NCBI GenBank assembly: GCA_900757795.1
Contig: CAAEPE010000055.1
Coordinates: 1 to 26,635, forward strand
DNA length: 26,635 bases
DNA from: an uncultured Phascolarctobacterium sp.
Lineage (GTDB): Bacteria > Bacillota > Negativicutes > Acidaminococcales > Acidaminococcaceae
Reading direction: 5' to 3'
Every line of letters begins with the position of its first letter. The stretch's first letter is position 1. This document shows, in pieces, positions 1 to 6,787 of the stretch. A program made the position numbers and the translations under genes. The notes beneath the pieces are model-generated. The model was not told the origin of the DNA. It made no database searches and saw only the letters and a program-made list of their open reading frames with translations.

Positions 1-8
1 AAAAAGAA

Positions 9-124
9 TCCGGCGGCGATAGCTAAGGGGAACCACCTGTACCCATCCCGAACACAGTAGTTAAGCCCTTAAACGTCGAAAGTACTTGGCTGGAAGCGGT
101 CTGGGAGGATAGAAAGCTGCCGGT
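9..124 (+). rRNA. rrf: 5S ribosomal RNA
   Basis: This is the 5S rRNA of the large ribosomal subunit. The conserved blocks are visible: the CCCATCCCGAACAC loop near 44-57, GTAGTTAAGC, and CGAAAGTACTTGG near 76-88. The terminal helix closes between CCGGCGGC at 10-17 and GCTGCCGG at 116-123. The total of about 116 nt is the normal bacterial 5S size. It is the last gene of an rRNA operon whose 16S and 23S genes would lie to the left of the window. A strong terminator starts two bases after it. End positions are good to within a few bases because mature ends are set by processing. Confidence 0.96.
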
Positions 125-125
125 T

Positions 126-165
126 AGAAAAAGAACCATACCAAAAGGTATGGTTCTTTTTCTAT
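126..165 (+). terminator. rRNA operon intrinsic terminator
   Basis: Perfect 17-bp inverted repeat (126-142 with 147-163) around an AAAA loop. The 3' arm contains the run TTTTT. It directly follows the 5S gene and ends the rRNA operon. Confidence 0.93.
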
Positions 166-230
166 ATGCAGATAAACTAATGAACAGGCTGCAGGCCTGG
201 CTGCCGAGTCGCCGCATTTGAAGGAGCAAG

Positions 231-483
231 GCGACGCGCAAATGCGAGCAGAGAGGCGTGTCGGCGTGAAGTAATTTGTAGTTGGGATTTGCTATCTTCC
301 AAGCCGACTGAGGATAGAAAGTTACCGCAATGTGCGACTGAATAAGGAGCATGCGGAGCGTGATAGAAAGCTGCGACAGCTAATTCACCAGCGACGCACA
401 AATGCGAGCAGAGAGGCGTGTCGGCGAGAGGCATTCTGTTGGCAGGATTTGTTTACTCGCAAGCCGACTGAGGATAGAAAGTT
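231..483 (+). repeat. two copies of a 93-nt repeat, 160-nt period
   Basis: Copies lie at 231-323 and 391-483. In each, a conserved 36-nt block (231-266 and 391-426, one mismatch) is followed by a divergent 34-nt middle and an identical 23-nt block (301-323 and 461-483). GTCGGC in the first block can pair with GCCGAC in the last, so each unit can form a hairpin. The tail AGGATAGAAAG resembles the 3' end of the adjacent 5S gene. The stretch 166-500 holds nothing else I can support; the short reading frames across it are repeat-derived and lack ribosome sites. Confidence 0.75.
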
Positions 484-500
484 TACAGTCTTATTTTTGC

Positions 501-530
501 TTGCTCATTTACAGTTTACTATGCTATAAT
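501..530 (+). promoter_or_regulatory. promoter of the Na+/H+ antiporter gene
   Basis: Extended -10 TGCTATAAT at 522-530 with a weak -35 TTGCTC at 501-506 (18-bp spacer). It lies about 40 bp ahead of the start codon and is the only good promoter in the gap. Confidence 0.65.
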
Positions 531-545
531 AATTTGTAACAAATT
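531..545 (+). promoter_or_regulatory. 15-bp dyad over the transcription start, possible operator
   Basis: AATTTGT-A-ACAAATT, two perfect 7-bp arms around one base, begins directly after the -10 hexamer and would cover the transcription start. That is a position where a repressor could block initiation. The regulator is not identifiable from the sequence, and AT-rich dyads can occur by chance. Confidence 0.35.
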
Positions 546-570
546 TGTAAAATACGGAGTGATAAATTAC

Positions 571-2229
571 ATGCGAAAACTTAATCTACCTTTTTTATTA
601 TCAACAGTAGTGCTGTTAGCTGTGTTGTTCTTCATCAGCTATGGTGCACCTAATACTGTAAATGCTGAGACTTATCAGCCGCAGGCTTATTCCACTATCT
701 TTTCTTTGCTGCCGCCTGTTATTGCAATAGGCTTAGCATTGATTACTAAGGAAGTATATTCTTCTTTGTTTGTAGGTATTGCTATCGGTGCTTTGCTGTA
801 TGCTAACGGCAATTTGGAGCTGATGATAAATACTTTGCTGTTTAATGAAAACGGCGGTATGATTACCAAATTAGCAGATAGCTGGAATGTGGGTATTTTA
901 GTATTTTTAGTAATTCTTGGTATCATGGTTGCCTTGATGAATAAGGTTGGCGGTTCTGCGGCCTTTGGACAATGGGCTTCCCAAAATATTAAAACCCGTG
1001 TGGGTGCGCAGCTTGCAACCATTGCTTTGGGTGTTTTGATTTTTGTCGACGATTATTTTAACTGTCTGACTGTTGGTTCGGTTATGCGTCCTGTTACTGA
1101 TAGACATATGGTAAGTCGTGCTAAGCTGGCTTATCTTATTGATGCAACTGCGGCACCTATCTGTATTATTGCTCCTGTTTCCAGTTGGGCTGCTGCCGTT
1201 ACGTCATCTGTGCCAAAAGGTTCCGATATCAACGGCTTTAGCATGTTCCTGAGCACTATTCCCTACAATTTCTATGCTTTGGGAACCTTGCTGATGATGA
1301 TTTTAATTACTGTTATGAATTTTGATTTTGGACCCATGCGTGTACATGAGGATAATGCCATAAAGGGTGACTTGTTCACGACGGATGACCGCCCTTACGG
1401 CGATGTAAATGAAAGCAATGAAAAGCCTAACGGTGCTGTAATAGATTTGGTTATGCCCGTTGCAGTGCTGATTGTTTGCTGCATTATCGGTATGGTTTAT
1501 ACAGGCGGTTATTTTACAGGCGAAACCTTTGTTGATGCCTTTGCTGGTGCAGATGCTTCTAAAGGTTTGGTACTTGGCAGTATGGTAACATTTTTCTTTG
1601 TGTTTGCTTTTTATATGACACGCAATGTTATGACTTTCCAAGAATTTGCCGAATGTATTCCAGCAGGCTTCCGCGCTATGGTTGCCCCTATTATGATTTT
1701 GACCATGGCTTGGACTTTGTCCGGCATGACGGGCCTTTTAGGCGCTAAATTTTATGTGCATGATTTAGTTGCAAGTTCCGCAGGCGTACTGAAAATGTTC
1801 CTGCCGGCTATTATCTTTATTGTAGCTGTTTTTTTGGCTTTCTCTACCGGTACCAGCTGGGGTACCTTTGCAATTTTGATTCCTGTGGTGTGCAATGTTT
1901 TCAGCAGTACCGATACCTACGAAATGCTTATCATTTCTATAGCTGCCTGCCTGTCCGGCGCTGTTGCCGGCGACCACTGCTCTCCTATCAGCGATACGAC
2001 GATTATGGCCTCTGCAGGTGCTCAATCCAACCACGTTAACCATGTTTCTACACAGCTGCCTTATGCGCTGACTGCTGCCGGCGTTTCTTTTGTAGGCTAC
2101 CTGGTTGCAGGCGCTATTGCCTATATGTATCAAAGCTCTATGGCGCTGCTTGCTTTGCCGATTACTTTAGGCTTGATGTTCGTTACTATGCTGGTCATTC
2201 GCAGCCGCGTAGGTCAAGAAAAAAGTTAA
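571..2229 (+). CDS. NhaC-family Na+/H+ antiporter
   Basis: Integral membrane antiporter that probably exchanges cytoplasmic Na+ for external H+ and helps pH and sodium homeostasis. The 552-residue product is hydrophobic throughout, with about 11-13 predictable membrane segments and one polar cytoplasmic loop near residues 250-290. Signatures of the NhaC/ion transporter superfamily are FVDDYFNCLTVG near residue 155 and AGDHCSPISDTTIMAS near residue 470. I chose ATG 571 because GGAG at 556-559 sits 11 nt ahead; the in-frame GTG at 559 overlaps that ribosome site. It is a single-gene unit with its own promoter and a terminator 14 nt after the stop. Some members exchange malate/lactate or amino acids, so the substrate is inferred. 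Confidence 0.88.
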   Translation: MRKLNLPFLLSTVVLLAVLFFISYGAPNTVNAETYQPQAYSTIFSLLPPVIAIGLALITKEVYSSLFVGIAIGALLYANGNLELMINTLLFNENGGMITKLADSWNVGILVFLVILGIMVALMNKVGGSAAFGQWASQNIKTRVGAQLATIALGVLIFVDDYFNCLTVGSVMRPVTDRHMVSRAKLAYLIDATAAPICIIAPVSSWAAAVTSSVPKGSDINGFSMFLSTIPYNFYALGTLLMMILITVMNFDFGPMRVHEDNAIKGDLFTTDDRPYGDVNESNEKPNGAVIDLVMPVAVLIVCCIIGMVYTGGYFTGETFVDAFAGADASKGLVLGSMVTFFFVFAFYMTRNVMTFQEFAECIPAGFRAMVAPIMILTMAWTLSGMTGLLGAKFYVHDLVASSAGVLKMFLPAIIFIVAVFLAFSTGTSWGTFAILIPVVCNVFSSTDTYEMLIISIAACLSGAVAGDHCSPISDTTIMASAGAQSNHVNHVSTQLPYALTAAGVSFVGYLVAGAIAYMYQSSMALLALPITLGLMFVTMLVIRSRVGQEKS

Positions 2230-2242
2230 TATTGATTTTATT

Positions 2243-2276
2243 AATCTCCTAGGCAAATTTGCTTGGGAGATTTTTT
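2243..2276 (+). terminator. intrinsic terminator after the antiporter gene
   Basis: The AATCTCC arm at 2243-2249 pairs with GGAGATT at 2266-2272, with further pairing through GCAAATTTGC in the centre, and is followed by TTTTTT. It separates the antiporter from the purine operon. Confidence 0.9.
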
Positions 2277-2280
2277 CTCT

Positions 2281-2298
2281 ATCCGAACGATTTCGGAT
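2281..2298 (+). promoter_or_regulatory. PurBox-like palindrome upstream of purE
   Basis: ATCCGAA-CGAT-TTCGGAT is a perfect 7-bp dyad with a 4-nt spacer. It contains CCGAAC, the core of the PurR PurBox known from Bacillus and Lactococcus. It lies roughly 64-81 bp ahead of the expected purE transcription start, comparable to PurBox placement in those genera. No T-run follows, so it is not a terminator. A second, weaker inverted half (GTTCAC at 2313-2318) is nearby. Use by a PurR-type regulator is inference. Confidence 0.5.
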
Positions 2299-2326
2299 AA
2301 AAGTGTTAAAAAGTTCACATTTATAT

Positions 2327-2355
2327 TTGACGCTAAGCGCTGACATTGGTATAAT
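2327..2355 (+). promoter_or_regulatory. purine operon promoter
   Basis: Near-consensus promoter: -35 TTGACG at 2327-2332, 17-bp spacer, and extended -10 TGGTATAAT ending at 2355. Transcription would start near 2362, leaving about 105 nt of leader before purE. Confidence 0.85.
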
Positions 2356-2379
2356 TAAGATAAGTACATTGTAGTATAT

Positions 2380-2439
2380 AACCCGAGAAAGATTTGCTTA
2401 GTTTGAAATTGAGGAAGGCTTGCTTGGGTTTTGTTTTTT
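2380..2439 (+). promoter_or_regulatory. terminator-like hairpin in the purE leader
   Basis: AACCCGAG (2380-2387) can pair with CTTGGGTT (2423-2430), enclosing a weaker inner hairpin (2397-2413). The run TTGTTTTTTA follows at once. This has the form of a conditional terminator between promoter and first gene. I do not recognise the purine, PRPP/ppGpp or ZTP riboswitch consensus in it. Attenuation of the pur operon here is inference from geometry only. Confidence 0.4.
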
Positions 2440-2466
2440 AGTAAGTGTTTTGGGAGGTAGATGTTC

Positions 2467-2964
2467 ATGAAAGTTGCAATTATTATGGGCAGTAATTCTG
2501 ATTGGCCAATTTTAGAGCCGGCAGAAAAAACTTTAAAAGATTTTGGCGTAGAGGTAGAGGTAGTTGTAGCTTCTGCTCACCGTACTCCTGATGTGGTACA
2601 TGAATTTGCCGCCGGCGCCCGCGACCGCGGTGTGGAAGTTATTATTGCTGCTGCCGGTGCCGCTGCCCATCTTGGCGGCGTTATTGCAGCCTACACCACT
2701 GTGCCGGTAATTGGTATTCCTATCAACGCCACTCCGTTAGGCGGTATGGACGCTTTGCTGAGCTTTGTGCAGATGCCTTCCGGTATTCCCGTTGCTACCA
2801 TGGCTATTAACGGCGCAAAAAATGCTGCTCTGTTTGCAGTCCAAATTTTGGCTACTAAATATCCTGAATTAGTGGAAAAGCTGGCTGCTAACCGTCTGCA
2901 AATGCAGGCCGAGGTTAAGGCTAAAGGGGAAAAGCTGGCTAAGCTGAGAGAAGAAAATAAATAA
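2467..2964 (+). CDS. purE: N5-carboxyaminoimidazole ribonucleotide mutase PurE
   Basis: PurE class I converts N5-CAIR to CAIR in the cytoplasm during de novo purine synthesis. The 165-residue product starts MKVAIIMGSNSDWP, the family's nucleotide-binding start. It has SAHRTP near residue 40 and AAGAAAHLGG near residue 65, matching the catalytic-site motifs; the usual form of the last is AGGAAHLPG. Length is typical. ATG 2467 is preferred over ATG 2461 because GGGAGG at 2452-2457 is then 9 nt away instead of 3. It is the first gene of the operon, with purF 31 nt downstream. No purK follows, so the partner carboxylase must lie elsewhere if it is used. Confidence 0.95.
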   Translation: MKVAIIMGSNSDWPILEPAEKTLKDFGVEVEVVVASAHRTPDVVHEFAAGARDRGVEVIIAAAGAAAHLGGVIAAYTTVPVIGIPINATPLGGMDALLSFVQMPSGIPVATMAINGAKNAALFAVQILATKYPELVEKLAANRLQMQAEVKAKGEKLAKLREENK

Positions 2965-2995
2965 CTTTTTAAAGGAAAGCAAAAGGAGAGTTATT

Positions 2996-4426
2996 GTGGA
3001 TAATTTTTTTCAAGATGATAAGCTGCATGAAGAATGCGGCGTGTTCGGCATCTTCAGCCATACTGAGGATGTAGCTCTCAATACCTATTGGGGACTTTAT
3101 GCTTTGCAGCACCGCGGTCAGGAAAGCACTGGTATCGTGGTAACTGATGGCAAAAGCATGAAAATAAAAAAAGGCATGGGCTTGGTTCCCGATGTATTTA
3201 AAGACGGCGTCGGCGATTTGAACGGCTTTGCAGCCATTGGTCATGTGCGTTATTCCACTACAGGAGCCAGCATGGCCTATAACATTCAACCCTTGAAGGT
3301 ATTTTTTGACGGCGGCAATTTGGCCTTGAGCCATAACGGTAATTTAACCAATGCCGGACAATTAAGAGCAAATCTGGCTAAAGAAGGCGCCGTATTTACT
3401 ACTACCGTAGATACTGAGGTTGTATTGACGCTAATTGCTTACAGCGCACGCAAAACTATTGAAGAACGTATTGCCGAAGCAGTGAAACAAATTCACGGCG
3501 CTTACGCAATTTTGTTCATGACTGATAATAAGATTATCGCTGTACGCGATCCTTACGGCTTCCGTCCTTTGGTTTTGGGCAAAATGGAAAATGGTTGGTG
3601 CGTAGCTTCCGAATCCTGCGCTTTTGATTTAGTAGGCGCAGAGCTGGTACGCGACGTAAAACCCGGCGAAATGATTATTATTGACAGTGATAATGCCGAA
3701 CCGCGCAGCATGATGTGGGCTGAAAAATTGCCGGAGAAAAAGGCTCACTGCATTTTTGAATATGTATATTTTGCACGCAATGACAGTGTAATTGATAATC
3801 AGCCTGTTTATGACGCCCGTATTCAAATGGGCCGCGAGCTGGCAAAAGAAACTTCCGAACTGCATCCGGATATTGTTATCTCCGCTCCGGACAGCGGTAC
3901 ACCGGCAGCCATTGGCTATTCCTTGGAGTCCGGCGTCCCTTTTTTGGAGGGTTTGACTAAAAACCGTTATGTAGGCAGAACCTTTATCCAGCCTACGCAA
4001 AAGCAGCGTGCCAACGCAGTGCGTCTAAAGCTGAACCCTGTACGCAGCGTAGTGGCAGGCAAATCCGTGGTGATGGTAGATGATTCTATTGTCCGCGGTA
4101 CTACCAGTGGTAAAGTAGTTAAGCTATTGAAAGAGGCAGGCGCTAAAGAAGTACATGTATGTATTTCTTCTCCTCCGGTTATTGATAGCTGTTACTATGG
4201 CATTGATACTTCCGAGCGCAAGCAGCTGATTGCAGCTCGTTGTACAGAAGATGAAATCTGCCGTTATATTGGCGCCGACAGCCTGCATTATATTTCTATG
4301 GACGGCATGAAACGCGCTATTAGCAAAATCAATCCTGAGGATTTGTGCTGTGCTTGCTTTAGTTCCGACTATCCGGACAAGGCTGACGAGGTTATTAAAG
4401 AAGAACCTAAAAACATTTTTGAATAA
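2996..4426 (+). CDS. purF: amidophosphoribosyltransferase PurF
   Basis: Catalyses the committed step of purine synthesis, PRPP + glutamine to 5-phosphoribosylamine. The 476-residue protein has a 13-residue propeptide ending before Cys14 (CGVFGIF). That cysteine becomes the N-terminal glutaminase nucleophile after cleavage. The PRPP-binding motif VVMVDDSIVRGTT surrounds Asp362/Asp363. Cysteines at 252 (HCIFEYVYF), 399 (SCYYGID) and 451/454 (CCAC) match the [4Fe-4S] ligand positions of the Bacillus-type enzyme, so this is probably an oxygen-sensitive Fe-S PurF. The start is GTG 2996, with AAAAGGAG 7 nt upstream. It follows purE by 31 nt in the same transcript. Confidence 0.96.
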   Translation: MDNFFQDDKLHEECGVFGIFSHTEDVALNTYWGLYALQHRGQESTGIVVTDGKSMKIKKGMGLVPDVFKDGVGDLNGFAAIGHVRYSTTGASMAYNIQPLKVFFDGGNLALSHNGNLTNAGQLRANLAKEGAVFTTTVDTEVVLTLIAYSARKTIEERIAEAVKQIHGAYAILFMTDNKIIAVRDPYGFRPLVLGKMENGWCVASESCAFDLVGAELVRDVKPGEMIIIDSDNAEPRSMMWAEKLPEKKAHCIFEYVYFARNDSVIDNQPVYDARIQMGRELAKETSELHPDIVISAPDSGTPAAIGYSLESGVPFLEGLTKNRYVGRTFIQPTQKQRANAVRLKLNPVRSVVAGKSVVMVDDSIVRGTTSGKVVKLLKEAGAKEVHVCISSPPVIDSCYYGIDTSERKQLIAARCTEDEICRYIGADSLHYISMDGMKRAISKINPEDLCCACFSSDYPDKADEVIKEEPKNIFE

Positions 4427-4436
4427 ACAGAAAATC

Positions 4437-4464
4437 ATAACAGCTTGATTTTAGCTGCTGTTAT
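4437..4464 (+). other. hairpin between purF and purM
   Basis: ATAACAGC at 4437-4444 pairs with GCTGTTAT at 4457-4464. No T-run follows, so it is unlikely to stop transcription. It may stabilise or process the pur mRNA. The 77-nt gap is the largest inside the operon and holds only this and the purM ribosome site (GGGAGG). Confidence 0.5.
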
Positions 4465-4503
4465 ATCAATAAGAACGATAATAAGATAAAATGGGAGGCA
4501 ATT

Positions 4504-5565
4504 ATGAGCGAAGAAAAGAAACAACTTACTTACGCTGATGCCGGTGTTGATATTGATGCCGGCAACAAAGCCGTTGAGCTGATGAAGGATAGTGTTCGCG
4601 CTACCTATCGCAGCGAGGTAATTGGCGATTTGGGCGGTTTTGGCGGCCTATTTGCTTTAAACAGCGGTAAATACAAAGAGCCGGTGCTGGTAAGCGGTAC
4701 TGACGGCGTAGGCACTAAATTAAAGTTGGCTTTTATGGCTGATAAGCATGATACCATCGGACAAGATGCCGTTGCTATGTGTGTTAACGATATTTTGGTA
4801 CAGGGCGCAGAGCCTTTGTTCTTCCTCGATTATATCGCTGTGGACAAGGTTGATTCTCAAAAGGTTGCCAACATTGTTAAGGGTGTTGCCAATGCCTGCA
4901 AGGAAAGCGGCTGTGCCTTAATCGGCGGCGAAACTGCGGAAATGGCAGGCTTTTATGCTAAAGGCGAATACGATATTGCCGGCTTCTGCGTAGGCGTGGT
5001 AGACAAGGCTAAAATGATTACCGGCGACAAGGTTAAGGCTGGCGACGTGCTTTTAGGTCTGCCCTCCAGCGGCGTGCACTCCAACGGTTTTTCCTTGGTG
5101 CGTAAAATCTGCTTTGAGGCTATGGGCTATGATATGAACACCTACATTGATGATTTCGGCTGCTCCTTAGGCGAAAAGCTATTGACTCCTACCCGTCTGT
5201 ATCCTAAAACCTGCCTGCCCTTAATTGAAAAATTTGATATTCACGGTATGGTGCACATTACCGGCGGCGGCTTCTATGATAACATTCCGCGTATTCTGCC
5301 TGCAAACTGCGATGCAGAAATTAATGCCGAAGCTTGGGAGGTACCTGTTGTTTTCAAAAAATTGCAGGAATGGGGCAATGTGCCTTGGAAAGAAATGTAT
5401 CGTACCTTTAACATGGGCGTAGGCATGGTGCTGGTAATTGACCCTGCAGAAGCAGACGCAGTTCGCGCACATTTGACGGCAGCAGGCGAAACCTTCTACG
5501 AGCTTGGTAAAATTGTAGAGGGCGAGCAAAAGACTGTAATGAAGGGCGGCGTTTTTGGTGCGTAA
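4504..5565 (+). CDS. purM: phosphoribosylformylglycinamidine cyclo-ligase PurM (AIR synthetase)
   Basis: Converts FGAM to AIR with ATP. The 353-residue protein has the PurM/ThiL-fold signatures: SGTDGVGTK near residue 64, AMCVNDILVQGAEPLFFLDY near 95, IGGETAEM near 140, LPSSGVHSNGFSL near 186 and HITGGG near 250. Length is typical. GGGAGG at about 4493-4498 precedes ATG 4504. The gene overlaps purN by 8 nt, which suggests translational coupling. purL, purQ and purS, needed to make its substrate, are not in the window. Confidence 0.96.
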   Translation: MSEEKKQLTYADAGVDIDAGNKAVELMKDSVRATYRSEVIGDLGGFGGLFALNSGKYKEPVLVSGTDGVGTKLKLAFMADKHDTIGQDAVAMCVNDILVQGAEPLFFLDYIAVDKVDSQKVANIVKGVANACKESGCALIGGETAEMAGFYAKGEYDIAGFCVGVVDKAKMITGDKVKAGDVLLGLPSSGVHSNGFSLVRKICFEAMGYDMNTYIDDFGCSLGEKLLTPTRLYPKTCLPLIEKFDIHGMVHITGGGFYDNIPRILPANCDAEINAEAWEVPVVFKKLQEWGNVPWKEMYRTFNMGVGMVLVIDPAEADAVRAHLTAAGETFYELGKIVEGEQKTVMKGGVFGA

Positions 5566-6163
5566 AATAGGCGTATTAGTAAGCGGACGCGGCAGCAATT
5601 TACAGGCTATTATGGATCGTATTGCCGAAGGTTATCTGCCTTTGGAAATTGCTGTGGTAATCAGCGATAAAAGTGATGCTTATGCCTTAGAGCGTGCGCA
5701 AAAAGCTGGTATTAAAACTGCAGCAATCGAGCGTAAAGCATGTGCTTCTAAAGACGAATTTGAAGCAAAAATAAATGCAGCGTTAACGGATGCCGGTTGT
5801 GAGCTGGTGGTACTGGCAGGCTTTATGCGTATTTTAAGCGGCAGCTTTGTCAATAAATGGCATCATAAAATTATCAATATTCATCCTGCGCTGCTGCCTA
5901 GCTTTCCGGGCCTGCACGGTCAAGGTCAGGCTGTGGCTTACGGCGTAAAATTTTCCGGCTGCACCGTGCATTTTGTAGACGAAGGCACCGACAGCGGGCC
6001 TATCATTCTGCAAAAGGTTGTGCCTGTAATGGATGATGATACGGAAGATACCTTGGCAGACAGAATTTTGGTGCAGGAGCATATTGCTATGCCGGAAGCG
6101 CTGAAGCTGTGGGCAGAGGATAAATTGGTAATCAACGGCCGCAAGGTCAAAGTTTTGGCATAA
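5558..6163 (+). CDS. purN: phosphoribosylglycinamide formyltransferase PurN
   Basis: Transfers a formyl group from 10-formyl-THF to GAR. The 201-residue protein shows SGRGSNLQA near residue 8, LAGFMRIL near 87, the catalytic NIHPALLPSFPG block near 105 and GCTVHFVDEGTDSGPI near 127, all classic PurN elements. The usual HA after PGL is HG here, a mild variant. GTG 5558 is chosen over the in-frame TTG at 5555 because the protein then begins MRKIGVLVSGRG, as in homologues. The start lies inside the end of purM, so ribosomes probably pass from purM directly. Confidence 0.95.
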   Translation: MRKIGVLVSGRGSNLQAIMDRIAEGYLPLEIAVVISDKSDAYALERAQKAGIKTAAIERKACASKDEFEAKINAALTDAGCELVVLAGFMRILSGSFVNKWHHKIINIHPALLPSFPGLHGQGQAVAYGVKFSGCTVHFVDEGTDSGPIILQKVVPVMDDDTEDTLADRILVQEHIAMPEALKLWAEDKLVINGRKVKVLA

Positions 6164-6181
6164 GAAAATAGAGGTGTGCAA

Positions 6182-6775
6182 ATGAAAATTAAAAGAGCAT
6201 TACTTAGTGTTTCTGATAAGACCGGTATTGTAGAGCTGGCAAAATTTTTGAGCGACAAAGGTGTGGAAATTATTTCTACCGGCGGTACCATGAAAGCCAT
6301 TAAGGACGCAGGCATTCCTGTTACTTATGTAAGCGATGTAACCGGTTTTCCCGAAATTATGGACGGCCGCGTAAAAACCTTGAATCCTAAAATTCACGGC
6401 GCAATTTTGGCTGTACGCAGCAATCCGGAGCACATGAAGGCTTTGGCTGAGCATGATATTACTCCCATTGATTTAGTTGTAGTAAATCTTTATCCTTTCC
6501 GCGAGACTATTTCCAAACCTAACGTAACTGAAGCAGAAGCTATTGAAAACATTGATATCGGCGGCCCGGCTATGGTGCGCGCATCTGCGAAAAACTTTAA
6601 AGACGTAGTAATTGTTACTTATCCCCGTCGTTATGCGCAGCTGATGGAAATGCTGGAAAAAGACGGCGACATTGACGCTCGTACCCGCAAGGAACTGGCT
6701 TTTGAAGCTTTTTCTCACACTGCTGAATACGACGCTATGATTAGCGAATACCTGAAAAAGCAATTGGCAGAATAA
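6182..6775 (+). CDS. purH: stand-alone IMP cyclohydrolase (N-terminal domain of PurH)
   Basis: Closes the ring of FAICAR to give IMP. The 197-residue product matches only the IMP cyclohydrolase (MGS-like) domain of PurH: RALLSVSDKTGIVE at the start, EIISTGGT near 32, VTGFPEIMDGRVKTLNP near 55, LDLVVVNLYPF-like PIDLVVVNLYPF near 98, and ENIDIGGPAMVRASAKN near 122. Bifunctional PurH proteins are about 510-530 residues, so the AICAR transformylase half is missing. The stop is followed 12 nt later by purD, with no remnant of the second domain, so this looks like a complete short gene. ATG 6182 fits GAGGT at 6171-6175; GTG 6176 is too close. The missing activity must come from another locus. Confidence 0.93.
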   Translation: MKIKRALLSVSDKTGIVELAKFLSDKGVEIISTGGTMKAIKDAGIPVTYVSDVTGFPEIMDGRVKTLNPKIHGAILAVRSNPEHMKALAEHDITPIDLVVVNLYPFRETISKPNVTEAEAIENIDIGGPAMVRASAKNFKDVVIVTYPRRYAQLMEMLEKDGDIDARTRKELAFEAFSHTAEYDAMISEYLKKQLAE

Positions 6776-6787
6776 GAGGTAAAAATT

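Noticed and set aside
332..529. 65-residue plus-strand reading frame upstream of the antiporter
   Set aside because: It lies inside the duplicated 93-nt repeat, runs across the promoter, and has no ribosome site.
2362..2460. Purine, PRPP/ppGpp or ZTP riboswitch in the purE leader
   Set aside because: None of the core consensus elements I know for these classes is present; only a terminator-like stem can be supported.
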